DNA of 64,000 nucleotides from VXNF01 sp965116465 (GCA_965116465.1 OZ220687.1:2604001-2668000), one strand, 5' to 3'; counted from the stretch's first letter, positions 8,983 to 17,798 are shown. Notes: generated by a model not told the origin, from the sequence alone. A program made the numbers and translations.

Positions 8983-9476
8983 CCGAGATCTCAGCCGCGG
9001 ATGTGGCGGTTCCCGTGGTGCTGCGGGTGAACGGCGACGAGTACCGCATATCCACCGAACCGCGGCGGACGCTGGCCGACGCACTGCGCGAGGACTGCGG
9101 GCTCACCGGCACGCATCTGGGGTGCGAGCACGGAGTCTGCGGGGCCTGCACCGTGCTGCTGGACGGCGAACCGGTGCGGTCGTGCCTGCTGTTCGCCGTG
9201 CAGGCCCAGGACGCCGAGATCCGCACTGTGGAGGGCCTCGCCGCGGCGGACGGCACCCTGCACCCCCTGCAGGAGGCGTTCTGGCGCCATCACGGACTGC
9301 AGTGCGGCTTCTGCACACCCGGGTTCCTGATGCTCAGCGCCGGGCTTCTGGAGACCAGCCCCGACATCAGTGACGACGAGTTGCGCGAGGCGCTCTCGTC
9401 GAACCTCTGCCGCTGCACCGGCTACCAGACCATCGTGGAGTCGGTGCGGTCGGTGCGCGACGCCGGCGAGGTTTGA
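8979..9476 (+). CDS. Molybdenum hydroxylase 2Fe-2S subunit (CoxS-like)
   Basis: Small electron-transfer subunit, 165 aa. The N-terminal plant-type ferredoxin cluster ligands are C49, C54, C57 and C69 (GCEHGVCGACTV..RSC). The C-terminal helical domain cluster uses C109, C112, C144 and C146 (CGFC..CRC). All eight cysteines are present, so both clusters should form. ATG overlaps the large-subunit stop by 4 nt, giving tight stoichiometric coupling. It is followed 3 bp later by a second large-subunit gene, so one set of electron-transfer subunits may serve two catalytic subunits. Confidence 0.93.
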   Translation: MTEISAADVAVPVVLRVNGDEYRISTEPRRTLADALREDCGLTGTHLGCEHGVCGACTVLLDGEPVRSCLLFAVQAQDAEIRTVEGLAAADGTLHPLQEAFWRHHGLQCGFCTPGFLMLSAGLLETSPDISDDELREALSSNLCRCTGYQTIVESVRSVRDAGEV

Positions 9477-9479
9477 GCT

Positions 9480-11621
9480 TTGGGCGAACCCGACCGCGCG
9501 CGGGGCCGGCCGCTGATCGGCGAGTCGGTCCTGCGCCTCGAGGACCGCCCGCTGCTGGTCGGCGAGGGTCGTTTCCTCGGAGATGTCAGCTTCGAGGGCG
9601 AGTTGCACCTCCGCGTGGTGCGCTCCGACGTCGCCCACGGCGTGCTGGTGGGTGTCGACCTCGATGACGTGCTGGCAGCCGAGGGTGTGGTGGCGGCCTG
9701 GGGTGCCGACGAGGTGGCGCACCTGCCGGCGATCGAGTTCCGCATGACCGGCTTCGACGAACTGCGCCCCTATTGCCAGCGGATCCTCGCCGGCGAGCGT
9801 GTGCGCTACGTGGGCGACCCGGTGGCCGTCGTGATCGCCGAGGATCCGTACCTCGCCGAGGATGCCGCCGAGTTGGCGTTCGTGGACATCGAACCGCTCG
9901 ACGCGGTGCTGGAGGCCACCTCACCGGAGGCCGTCGCTCCGCTGACTCTGGAGCACGAGTACGGCGATGTGGGGGCCGCCTTCGCCGGCGCGCACCGGGT
10001 CGTGGAACTCCGGGCGACCGTCGGCCGCCACAGCGGGATCCCGCTCGAGACCCGCGGGCTGCTGGCGCGCCCGGTGGGCGGGTACGGTCCGGAAGGGAAC
10101 CGCGTGGAGCTGTACGGCATCGCCAAGGTGCCGCACTACAACTGCGCCACGATCGCCACCATGCTGGGTCTGGCGCCCGGTCAGGTCGTCGGCAGGGAGG
10201 GTCACGTCGGAGGCGGGTTCGGGGTCCGCGGCGAGCTGTACCCCGAGGATCTGCTCGTGACCTACGCGGCGTTGAAGCTGGGCCGTCCTGTGAAGTGGGT
10301 GGAGGACCGCAGGGAGCACCTGGTGGCGGCCAACCACTCGCGCGATCAGGCCTACCACGTGCGGGCGGCCGTCGACGCCGAGGGCATCGTGCAGGCCATC
10401 GACGCCGACTTCTTCCACGACCAGGGGGGCTACGTGCGCACGCACGGGGCCACCGTGCCGAACCTGTCGGTGGCGCTCCTGCCGGGCCCGTACATGGTCC
10501 CCTCCTACCGGGTACGGGGGCGGATCCGCCTCACGAACAAGACCCCCGCCGGCACATACCGGGCGCCCGGCCGCTTCGAGAGCACCTTCGTACGCGAGCG
10601 CCTCCTGGACCGGGTGGCGGCCGAGTACGCCCTCGATCCCGCCGAAGTGCGCCGGCGCAACCTGATCCCCGCCGAGGCGATGCCGTTCGACCGCGGTGTC
10701 AGCACCCTCGGCACCCCCCTGGTCTACGACTCCGGCGACTACCACCGGTTGCTGGAGCGCCTGCTGGCCCACATCGGCTACGAGTCGCTGCGGGAGTCGC
10801 TGGCCCAGCGGCGCTGTACGGGCGAGATGGTCGGGCTCGGCGTGGGGATGTTCGTGGAGAAGTCCGGACTGGGGCCCTTCGACGACGTGCGGGTGCGGCG
10901 ACTCGACGGCGGCGGGGTGGAGGTGGTGACCGGCGCCGCCTCGGTCGGCCAGGGCATGGAGACCGCCATCGCGCAGATCTGCGCCGACGTCCTGGGCGTC
11001 GACTACGCGGACGTGACCGTGCGCCACGGCCAGACCGACATGATCGGCCGCGGCATGGGCGCGTTCGCCAGCCGGGTCACCGTCATGACCGGCGTGGCCG
11101 TCCACCTGGCTGCCACCGAACTCTTGGCGACCGGAGAGGCGGCTGAGGCCACGTTCAACACCGACCACATGACCTACCCCTACGGTGCCCACGCCGCGGT
11201 GGTGCGTGTCGATGGGGGAACCGGCGGGGTGACCGTGGAACGCTATGTCGTGGCCTATGACGTCGGTCGGGCAGTGAACCCGATGCTCGTCGAGGGTCAG
11301 ATCATCGGTGGCGTCGCCCAGGGCATCGGCGGGGCGCTGCTGGAGTTGTTCGCCTACGACCCCGATGGCCAACCGCTCGCCACGTCGTTCATGGACTACC
11401 TCATGCCCACGGTCGCCGAGCAGCCGCCCGTGGAGGTGCTGCTGAGCGAGGACGCGCCCAGCCCCCTCAACCCCCTCGGGCTCAAGGGTGCCGGCGAGGG
11501 TGGCACGACCGCCTGCGGCGCGGCCATCGCCGCAGCCATCGACGACGCCATCGGTCGCCCGGGGGCGGTCACCTCGCTGCCGGCCACGCCGGAGTTGGTC
11601 CGCTCGCTGCTCAGGACCTGA
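9480..11621 (+). CDS. Second molybdenum hydroxylase large subunit, internally shortened
   Basis: A 713-aa paralogue of the catalytic subunit. It keeps GGGFGVRGELYPED (Mo-cofactor region, Val where the other copy has Gln), TYRAPGR in the active-site loop and KGAGEGGTTACG with the C-terminal catalytic Glu. Compared with the 784-aa copy it lacks about 50 residues near codons 543-560, where VHLAATELL runs straight into TYPYGAHAAVVRVD; the missing part normally holds the acidic DLxLxDG segment. No frameshift is needed to explain this. The start appears to be TTG at 9480, 3 bp after the small subunit. It may be an alternative-specificity or a decayed catalytic subunit. Confidence 0.85.
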   Translation: MGEPDRARGRPLIGESVLRLEDRPLLVGEGRFLGDVSFEGELHLRVVRSDVAHGVLVGVDLDDVLAAEGVVAAWGADEVAHLPAIEFRMTGFDELRPYCQRILAGERVRYVGDPVAVVIAEDPYLAEDAAELAFVDIEPLDAVLEATSPEAVAPLTLEHEYGDVGAAFAGAHRVVELRATVGRHSGIPLETRGLLARPVGGYGPEGNRVELYGIAKVPHYNCATIATMLGLAPGQVVGREGHVGGGFGVRGELYPEDLLVTYAALKLGRPVKWVEDRREHLVAANHSRDQAYHVRAAVDAEGIVQAIDADFFHDQGGYVRTHGATVPNLSVALLPGPYMVPSYRVRGRIRLTNKTPAGTYRAPGRFESTFVRERLLDRVAAEYALDPAEVRRRNLIPAEAMPFDRGVSTLGTPLVYDSGDYHRLLERLLAHIGYESLRESLAQRRCTGEMVGLGVGMFVEKSGLGPFDDVRVRRLDGGGVEVVTGAASVGQGMETAIAQICADVLGVDYADVTVRHGQTDMIGRGMGAFASRVTVMTGVAVHLAATELLATGEAAEATFNTDHMTYPYGAHAAVVRVDGGTGGVTVERYVVAYDVGRAVNPMLVEGQIIGGVAQGIGGALLELFAYDPDGQPLATSFMDYLMPTVAEQPPVEVLLSEDAPSPLNPLGLKGAGEGGTTACGAAIAAAIDDAIGRPGAVTSLPATPELVRSLLRT

Positions 11622-11626
11622 CTGCA

Positions 11627-11649
11627 GGCGGTCGGAGGGCGCGACCGCC
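11627..11649. terminator. Hairpin between convergent genes
   Basis: GGCGGTC (11627-11633) pairs with GACCGCC (11643-11649) across a 9-nt loop, directly after the stop of the second Mo subunit and before the stop of the convergent MaoC-like gene. There is no clear T tract, so it could act as a bidirectional terminator or an mRNA 3' stabiliser. Confidence 0.5.
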
Positions 11650-11663
11650 GGACCGGAGCTCTC

Positions 11664-12689
11664 TCAGGAGGTGACGGCGGCGAGGGACCAATCCAGAATG
11701 TCGGCGGGGCCGCTCTCGCGGTGGGCGGTCGCCCGGACCCGCACGGCGCGCAGCCGGCCCTGACCGGCGCGGGTCTCGCCGAGCAGCGTGTGCGAGAACG
11801 AGAGCAGATCGTCCTCGAACGCCGGACCGGTGTGGTTGCAGTAGCCCCAGGCCACCACCGTCGCCATGCCGTGAACGACCCGGCTGAGCGAAGCCTGGGC
11901 CATGCCCACGACCTGGAGACCGTTCACGAGGCGGCGCCCGTACGGCGACACCTCGGAATCCCGGTGCACGAACGCCAGGTTGTGGGTCAGGTGCAGGAGC
12001 GCCGGCGTGTTGTCGATGTAGTCCCGCAGCGGATCGGTCACGGTGGTGCCGACCTCCCAGGAATCCGGTTCCCCCAGCAGGTAGAGCCGCCAACTCCCCG
12101 GGACCAGCTCGGCACACGCCTCGAGGTCGATCCCGCCGGTCACCTCATCGGTGGCGGCGCCGCTACCGATGTCGTCGGAGAACCCCGGCAGGTCGGGTCC
12201 CCTCGTGGGAAGCATGGGGCAGCGCTCGTAGGTGGCCACCGCGACGCCGTCGGCCGTGCTCTCGCAGGCCACGAGGACCATGCCGCGGGGCGGCCGGTCC
12301 GGGCGGGAGCGCCCGTCGCGCATGGCGATCACCCGTACGGTCGTGTCCACGGTCTGCCGCTGGTATACGGGCCGCGGGAAGCGCACGTCGCGGTAGAAGA
12401 GGTTGGCGATGACGCGCCGGCTGACGGTGGTGGTATGGCCGACCGACAACGCCATGACGAGGCCGGGGCTCACCAGTGGCTCCGGGGAGCCGGTCACCTC
12501 CTCACAGATCCGACGGTTCTGCACCAGCGGGAGCCGCTCGCCGACGAGTGCCTGGTAGACGGCGCAGAGGCCACTGTCGAGGGTGACGCCCGGCTGGCGG
12601 GGGAGTTCCATCCCCGGGCGCAGAAGGTCGTAGTACGGACCGTCGAGGGGGATCTGCCCCCCGGTGGGTGACAGGTCGTCCGGGCTCAC
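11664..12689 (-). CDS. MaoC-like double-hotdog hydratase
   Basis: Predicted enoyl/mesaconyl-CoA-type hydratase of 341 aa with two hotdog domains. The first contains PLVSPGLVMALSVGH and IANLFYRDVRFPRPVYQRQT (about 65-110), resembling mesaconyl-CoA hydratase-like proteins. The second has FVHRDSEVSPYGRRLVNGLQ (about 230), the MaoC-type dehydratase segment. The start is GTG at 12689, overlapping the copper-ATPase stop by 4 nt (GTGA), although no functional link between them is obvious. The canonical GDxNPxH hydratase motif is degenerate, so the exact reaction is open. Confidence 0.65.
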   Translation of the reverse strand: MSPDDLSPTGGQIPLDGPYYDLLRPGMELPRQPGVTLDSGLCAVYQALVGERLPLVQNRRICEEVTGSPEPLVSPGLVMALSVGHTTTVSRRVIANLFYRDVRFPRPVYQRQTVDTTVRVIAMRDGRSRPDRPPRGMVLVACESTADGVAVATYERCPMLPTRGPDLPGFSDDIGSGAATDEVTGGIDLEACAELVPGSWRLYLLGEPDSWEVGTTVTDPLRDYIDNTPALLHLTHNLAFVHRDSEVSPYGRRLVNGLQVVGMAQASLSRVVHGMATVVAWGYCNHTGPAFEDDLLSFSHTLLGETRAGQGRLRAVRVRATAHRESGPADILDWSLAAVTS

Positions 12690-14968
12690 GCGCGCAAGGC
12701 TGCGAAACGGTTGAGGCGCAGCGAGTTGCCGAGCACGAAGAGCGAGGATAGCCCCATGGCCGCGGCGGCGATCTCCGGACGCAAGAGTCCGACGGCCGCC
12801 AGCGGGATGGCGGCGGTGTTGTAGACGAAGGCCCAGAACAGGTTGCCCCGGATGGTCCCGAGCGTGCGCCGGGCGAGGTTCAGGGCGTCCACCGCCAGTC
12901 GCAGGTCGTCCCCCACGAGGGTGAGATCCGACGCCTCGGCGGCCACGTCGGCGCCGGTGCCGATCGCCACTCCCACATCCGCGGCGGCCAGGGCGGGGGC
13001 GTCGTTCACGCCGTCGCCCACCATCGCCACGCGCCGCCCCGCGGTCTGCAGGCGCTCGATCTCCGCCACCTTGCCGGCGGGCGTCAGTTCGGCGACGACG
13101 CGGTCGATCTCCACCTGGCGGCCGACCTGCTCCGCGGCCGCACTGTTGTCGCCGCTCAGGAGCACGACCTCGATTCCGGCGCGTTTCCAGTCGGCCACAG
13201 CGGCGGAACTCGACGGCTTGACGCGGTCCGCGAGTGCCAGGAATCCCCGCGCCGAGCAGTCGTCGCCCACGAACACGAGCGTGCGTCCTGCGGCGGCATG
13301 GCCGGCAGCGGCCCGGTCCAGCTTCGCCGGGACTTGCTCGAAGAGTTCGGCCCGCCCCACGATGATCTTGCCCTCGCCGGTGCCGGAGGTGCCCGATCCG
13401 GCCTTGCCGGCGGCCGACCCGGCGACTGCGCCGGCCCGCACGAGCCGTCCTTCGACACCGAATCCCGGCAGGTTGCGGAAGTCCGCGACGGCCGGTTCCC
13501 CGTCGGTGAGGTTCGTTCGGTCGTTCTCGACACCTGCGACGGATCCGCTGCGCGCGGCGCGCACGATCGCCGCCGCGACCGGGTGTTCCGAGCGGGCCTC
13601 CAGGGCCGCGGCCCCTGCCAGCAAGGAGCCGGCGTCGGTCCCGTCGACCACTTCGACGGCGACGACCTCGAGATGCCCCTCGGTGATGGTGCCGGTCTTG
13701 TCCAGTGCCACGACATCGATGCGCCGCGCGGCCTCGAGGGCGTCGGGACCCCTGATGATCACGCCCATGCGGGCACCCCGGCCGCTTCCGGCCATGAATG
13801 CCGCCGGTGTGGCGAGGCCCAGGGCGCACGGGCAGGCCACGATCAGCACCGCCACGGCAGGGCTGATGGCGGTGCCCAGCGATCCCAGGAGCAGCCAGGC
13901 CACCAGCGTGGCGGCGGCGACGACCACCACTGCCGGCACGAAGACGGCCGAGATCCGGTCGGCAAGCCGCTGGATCGGCGCCTTGCGGGACAGCGCCTCG
14001 CTCACGAGTCGCACGACCTGGGCCAGGGTGCCGTCCGCCCCCACGCGGCGGGCCTCCACCACCAGCGAGCCGTGGGTGTTGAGCATCCCGCCGGTCACCT
14101 CGTCGCCGGGATCGACCTCCCGTGGCACGGGTTCTCCGGTCACGATCGAGGTGTCCACCGCGGAGTGTCCCTCGGTCACGACTCCGTCGGCGGCGATCCT
14201 CTCGCCCGGCCGGACCAGGAATCGCATGCCCACTCTCAATTGTGACGGTGGGACGTCGCTGCCGTCGGCGAGCCGCACGGTGCCCGCGCTCAGTCCCACG
14301 AGCGCGCCGATGGCGTCGCCGGCACGCCGCCGGGCGCGTGCCTCCAGGTGTCGGCCCAGCAGCACGACCGCAACGATCACCGCGGCGGTGTCGAAGTAGA
14401 TGTGGCCGTCGAGGTTGCCGATGGTCACGACCGCCGACCAACCCCAGGCCACCAGTGAGCCGAGCGACACGAGCGTGTCCATGGTTGCGTGCCCCCGGCG
14501 AACCGCCCGCCAGCCGGGCCGGTGGAACAGCAGCCCGCTGATCAGTACCACCGGCATGGTGATCCCCAGCACGAGCCACTCCCAGCCGGCGAATCGCAGG
14601 GCTGAGATCGACGAGATCACCATCGAGGCCGCCGCCAGGAGCAGCGTCACGGGCAGTGCCTTGCCGGCGGTCCAGCCGGGCTCGGTGCCCTCGAGGTGGA
14701 GCTCGCCCGGCGTGGCGCGGTACCCGAGGCCGGCGATGCGATCCAGCAGGTCACGTTCACTCAACAGGGTGGGGTCGTAGGTCACGCTGGCCCGGTTGGC
14801 GGCGAAGTTGACGTGGGCGGCGGACACACCGTGGGCTGCATGCAACTCACTCTCGATGCGGGTCGCGCAGGCGCCGCAGGTCATACCGTGGACCGTCGCA
14901 TCGAGGCGGGTCTGCTTCCGCGGGGATCCGGGGAATTCCCTCTCGTCGGGGAGTGCTGTCGGTGCCAG
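12686..14968 (-). CDS. copA: Copper-translocating P-type ATPase
   Basis: P1B-1 heavy-metal ATPase that pumps Cu(I) out of the cytosol. It has an N-terminal HMA domain with GMTCGAC, the transmembrane C379-P-C381 metal motif (ACPCALG), the phosphorylated D423 in DKTGT, and GDGVNDAP in the hinge; the last helices carry YN and MGLSSLFVLGNSLRLN. No ATG or GTG lies close upstream of the HMA domain. A CTG at 14968 is preceded by a near-perfect Shine-Dalgarno GGAGGTGATC at six bases, so I use it (about 760 aa). An ATG at 15076 is also in frame but would extend through the divergent acyltransferase start. Overlaps the MaoC-like gene. Confidence 0.9.
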   Translation of the reverse strand: MAPTALPDEREFPGSPRKQTRLDATVHGMTCGACATRIESELHAAHGVSAAHVNFAANRASVTYDPTLLSERDLLDRIAGLGYRATPGELHLEGTEPGWTAGKALPVTLLLAAASMVISSISALRFAGWEWLVLGITMPVVLISGLLFHRPGWRAVRRGHATMDTLVSLGSLVAWGWSAVVTIGNLDGHIYFDTAAVIVAVVLLGRHLEARARRRAGDAIGALVGLSAGTVRLADGSDVPPSQLRVGMRFLVRPGERIAADGVVTEGHSAVDTSIVTGEPVPREVDPGDEVTGGMLNTHGSLVVEARRVGADGTLAQVVRLVSEALSRKAPIQRLADRISAVFVPAVVVVAAATLVAWLLLGSLGTAISPAVAVLIVACPCALGLATPAAFMAGSGRGARMGVIIRGPDALEAARRIDVVALDKTGTITEGHLEVVAVEVVDGTDAGSLLAGAAALEARSEHPVAAAIVRAARSGSVAGVENDRTNLTDGEPAVADFRNLPGFGVEGRLVRAGAVAGSAAGKAGSGTSGTGEGKIIVGRAELFEQVPAKLDRAAAGHAAAGRTLVFVGDDCSARGFLALADRVKPSSSAAVADWKRAGIEVVLLSGDNSAAAEQVGRQVEIDRVVAELTPAGKVAEIERLQTAGRRVAMVGDGVNDAPALAAADVGVAIGTGADVAAEASDLTLVGDDLRLAVDALNLARRTLGTIRGNLFWAFVYNTAAIPLAAVGLLRPEIAAAAMGLSSLFVLGNSLRLNRFAALRA

Positions 14969-15031
14969 TGGATCACCTCCCGCTCGATCCCCAGCGTATT
15001 GGGTTCGGGACCTGCCGAGGGGGCCTCTACG

Positions 15032-15727
15032 ATGCCGCCGATGCGGCCCGCCAGCGGTCACCGGACCGGCAACCATCGCAGATTCGGACTGCTGGCGACC
15101 GTCGTCGGGTTGTCTGCGGCGCGCCTGGCTCGCTGGGACATCCCCGATGTGCTGCCGCTACCGGCCCCGGCGATATTCGCCGGAAACCACCGCAGCCTGT
15201 TCGACATCGTGGTGGGGTTCCACCTCTTCTGGAACTTCCGGGCGTCTGTCCGCATCGTGGTCGCCGGGCGCTACTTCGACCACTGGCTGATGGGCCGGCT
15301 GCTGCGGGCGGCGGGGTTCATCCCGATGGAGCCCGGCAGGGCCGCCCTCGGTGGTGTCAAGGCCTCCCTGGCGGCGCTGGACCGCGGCGAGACCGTGGTG
15401 CTCATGCCCGAGGGGCGTGTGATACCTCCCGATGAGCGCCCCGGGGGCGTGGGTCCTTCCGGCGCGGGCATCGGCATCCTGGCGGCCCGCAGCGACGCCC
15501 CGCTGGGCCTGTGTGCCATCACGGGGACCGACGAGGTGTGGCCCCTCGGCCGCCGCTTCCCGCGCCTGCGCCTGGGTCGAGCCCGACCCACCGTGCGCGT
15601 GCTGGTGGAGGCGCTGGAGCCTCTCGAGCCGGGCGAGCGCCACGATCGCGAGCGCGTGGCGGCGGCGGTGATGGCGGCGCTTGCGGAACGTGTGCAGGGG
15701 TCCGAGGACCCGAGGGCGCCGGACTGA
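15032..15727 (+). CDS. PlsC-like 1-acyl-glycerol-phosphate acyltransferase
   Basis: Membrane-associated acyltransferase of about 231 aa, likely acylating lysophosphatidate or a related glycerolipid. The catalytic motif N-H-R-S-L-F-D (within FAGNHRSLFDIV, about residues 46-57) replaces the usual HxxxxD spacing exactly, and a second block FIPMEPGR and PEGRVIP corresponds to the substrate-binding motifs. ATG at 15032 or the in-frame ATG at 15041 could start translation; GAGGGG lies upstream. Divergent from the copper ATPase with only 63 bp between, so the promoters must overlap. Confidence 0.8.
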   Translation: MPPMRPASGHRTGNHRRFGLLATVVGLSAARLARWDIPDVLPLPAPAIFAGNHRSLFDIVVGFHLFWNFRASVRIVVAGRYFDHWLMGRLLRAAGFIPMEPGRAALGGVKASLAALDRGETVVLMPEGRVIPPDERPGGVGPSGAGIGILAARSDAPLGLCAITGTDEVWPLGRRFPRLRLGRARPTVRVLVEALEPLEPGERHDRERVAAAVMAALAERVQGSEDPRAPD

Positions 15728-15736
15728 GCGACCCGC

Positions 15737-15763
15737 GTCAGTCCGGCGGAAGCCGGAATCCAG
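15737..15763. repeat. REP-like palindrome, copy 1
   Basis: A 27-bp imperfect palindrome with arms GTCCGGCG and GCCGGAATC around GAA, in the gap between two convergent genes. Its reverse complement matches 24 of 27 bases of 56594-56620, with the differences in the loop and one arm position. This is a dispersed intergenic hairpin of the REP type; it may also serve here as the terminator of both genes. Confidence 0.75.
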
Positions 15764-15801
15764 GGACCGCCGCCGGCTACTGCTGCGCGCTTGGCGGGTC
15801 C

Positions 15802-16683
15802 CTACTCCGACATTCGCCGGGCGAGGCGGCGCATGCCGGCAAGCCAGCGGTCCGGGTCGTCGGCCCGACGCCTGGTGTATGTCGCAACCTCCGGATGCGG
15901 CAGGACGAGGAACCGTCCCTGCCGCAACGCCTCGGCCGTGGCGTCGGCAACCGCCTCCGGTTCCAGCACGCCGTCCGTGCCGGCGGCTGACCGGCCGGCC
16001 ACATCGGCACCGGCTGGGTCGACCGGTGCCGTCCCAGCGGTCGGGCCGTCCAGCAACGGCGTGCGCACCGCCTGCGGGCACAACGCCGCAACTTGGATGC
16101 CTCGGTCCCCGTAGCCGATTGCCAGCCACTCGGCCGCGGCGACTGCGGCGTGCTTGGTGACGGCGTAGGAGACCGAGTCGAGCTGTGTCAGCAGGCCCGC
16201 TGCCGATGCGGTGACCACGAGGGTGCCGCCGCCCCGCTCGACCCAGCGGGGCAGCAGCACGCGCGCGGCGTGGAAGTGCGCCATCACGTGGACGTCCCAA
16301 TTGCGCTGCCAGTCGGTGTCCTCCGTGTCCACACCACCGGGTGTCAGCAGGCCCGCATTCGAGCAGTAGATCTCCACGGGGCCGAGCGAGCGCTCCACTT
16401 CGTCGATCAGCGCGCGGGTGGCGGCCGCGTCGGCAACGTCCAGGAGGCGGGCCTCGCCGCTGATGCCCGATGCCACGGATTCGGCACCCTCGCCGTCGAT
16501 GTCGGCGGCCACCACACTGGCGCCGTCGCCGGCGAGACGCCGCGCCAGAGCCGCCCCGATGCCGCTGGCGGCGCCCGTCACGATGGCCACGGCGCCGGGT
16601 CGGGGTGGGTAGCGGCTGGGCTGTCGCGGGTCCGGTCCCGCCTGGGGCGATCGGTCCGGTGGATTCCCAGCTGGTGCGGGCAC
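15802..16683 (-). CDS. SDR-family oxidoreductase
   Basis: Short-chain dehydrogenase, 293 aa. The cofactor motif TGAASGIG begins at T36 after an extra proline-rich N-terminal stretch of about 30 residues. The catalytic Y173-A-V-T-K177 and the serine in VTASAAGL are present. The C-terminal region (LRQGRFLVLPHPEVATYTRRR) is a form common in SDRs that act on larger hydrophobic alcohols. GTG at 16683 is used; a start nearer the Rossmann fold would trim the proline-rich leader. Monocistronic, convergent with the acyltransferase. Confidence 0.8.
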   Translation of the reverse strand: MPAPAGNPPDRSPQAGPDPRQPSRYPPRPGAVAIVTGAASGIGAALARRLAGDGASVVAADIDGEGAESVASGISGEARLLDVADAAATRALIDEVERSLGPVEIYCSNAGLLTPGGVDTEDTDWQRNWDVHVMAHFHAARVLLPRWVERGGGTLVVTASAAGLLTQLDSVSYAVTKHAAVAAAEWLAIGYGDRGIQVAALCPQAVRTPLLDGPTAGTAPVDPAGADVAGRSAAGTDGVLEPEAVADATAEALRQGRFLVLPHPEVATYTRRRADDPDRWLAGMRRLARRMSE

Positions 16684-16802
16684 GCCCCGGAGGTTAGAGC
16701 CAGGTCCCGGAAGCGGTGGAGCGTGCCGGGTTCGTGCGGCGAGCCGGCGCTGACGTCATGGAGGGTCGCGCAACCGCTGACCGCGGATTCGGGCGCAAGT
16801 CC

Positions 16803-16838
16803 CCGTAGTGTCCGGGTAGGTCGACTGCCCTACGGCAG
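16803..16838 (+). promoter_or_regulatory. Overlapping alternative hairpins in a 230-bp leader
   Basis: Three mutually exclusive stems can form: CCGTAG (16803-16808) with CTACGG (16830-16835), GTAGG (16816-16820) with CCTAC (16829-16833), and CTGCC (16825-16829) with GGCAG (16834-16838). They lie about 80 bp upstream of the DUF3105 lipoprotein gene. Competing hairpins suggest an attenuator-like leader or simply a structured promoter. A TGACGTCA palindrome also sits at 16751-16758. The rest of the 16684-16913 gap shows nothing recognisable. Confidence 0.3.
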
Positions 16839-16913
16839 GAGCCGAACCGTCGGCGCCCGGTCGGGCGAAGCAGCGACTGCGGCGCGCGGCCCGCGTGCCG
16901 GGATCGTGCCGGG

Positions 16914-17798
16914 ATGAGGAAGGGGACAGTGACGCCGATGAGGATGCTTGCAGGGGGCTCTGCCGTGGGGGCATTGTCGCTTCTCGCGGCGGTTCTGCTG
17001 CTGGTCGCCGCCTGCGGGGGGAACGGCGCCACCACCGCGGTCCCAGCGCCTGTGGTGAGCGAGTCCGAGGTCACCGGCGACGACTCGCCGCAGCCGTCCG
17101 CCGGCGGTGAGCCCACCGAGGCGACGACGGCTCCTGCACCCGCCGCCGACCCACCCGCCGCCGACCGGAGCCCGTCGCCTCCACCAAGTCCCGAACCGCC
17201 GGCGGCGGCAGGGGGACGCGTCGGTGCGGACCTTGCCGACACCTTGCCGACCGTGTCGAGCATGGCCCAGTCCTCCGCACCGCTGCCGGCGCCGCAGGGG
17301 TCCGACGGAGCCGCTGCGGCTCCCGAGGGCATCGACGGGGTCACCGTGGTGCCGGTCACCAGCAACGAACACGTGCGCTACGACGTCGAGTACCCGACAT
17401 CGCCGCCCGCGGGCGGCCCTCACCTGGGCATCTGGCTCAACTGCGGCTTCTACACCGTGCCCGTTCTGGATGAGTTGGCCGTCCATTCCCTCGAGCACGG
17501 AGTTGTCTGGGTGACCTATCGCTCCGACGTCGGGGCTGCGGCGCTCGGCGAATTGCAGGCGCTGGTGGTGCAGTCGTCCCACGTCCTGGTCTCGCCGTAC
17601 GAGGATCAAACGTCGCCGCTGGTGCTCAGCGCCTGGGCGCGCCAACTCCACCTGGACTCGATCGAGGATCCCCGCTTCGATCAGTTCCTGGACGTGTACC
17701 TCTTCGATGGCCCGACGGCGCCCGAGCCCGGGGCGGCCTGCTCGGGGGCGGTGGGTGTGCCCCCCGAGCACCCCGAAGCGATTCCCCAGCAGGGATGA
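16914..17798 (+). CDS. DUF3105 lipoprotein
   Basis: Secreted, membrane-anchored protein of 294 aa. The signal peptide ends in the lipobox LVAAC with C34 as the lipidated residue. A Pro/Ala/Ser-rich spacer (about 40-125) precedes a DUF3105 domain (about 140-270) with PPAGGPHLGIWLNCGFY and the conserved VHSLEHGVVWVTY. DUF3105 has no assigned activity; the His-rich HSLEHG block looks metal-binding (inference). Several starts are possible (ATG 16914, GTG 16929, ATG 16938); the last two fit the GGAAGGGG site better. Overlaps the next gene by 4 nt. Confidence 0.8.
   Translation: MRKGTVTPMRMLAGGSAVGALSLLAAVLLLVAACGGNGATTAVPAPVVSESEVTGDDSPQPSAGGEPTEATTAPAPAADPPAADRSPSPPPSPEPPAAAGGRVGADLADTLPTVSSMAQSSAPLPAPQGSDGAAAAPEGIDGVTVVPVTSNEHVRYDVEYPTSPPAGGPHLGIWLNCGFYTVPVLDELAVHSLEHGVVWVTYRSDVGAAALGELQALVVQSSHVLVSPYEDQTSPLVLSAWARQLHLDSIEDPRFDQFLDVYLFDGPTAPEPGAACSGAVGVPPEHPEAIPQQG

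Noticed and set aside
6628..11621. Aerobic CO dehydrogenase
   Set aside because: Neither large subunit has the Cys-containing active-site loop of form I CoxL (they read PYRGVSR and TYRAPGR), so a general molybdenum hydroxylase is the safe call.
11664..14579. A single ~970-codon minus-strand gene
   Set aside because: Its first two thirds are Arg/Gly-rich out-of-frame translation of the copper ATPase; only the part from 12689 (MaoC-like) is real.
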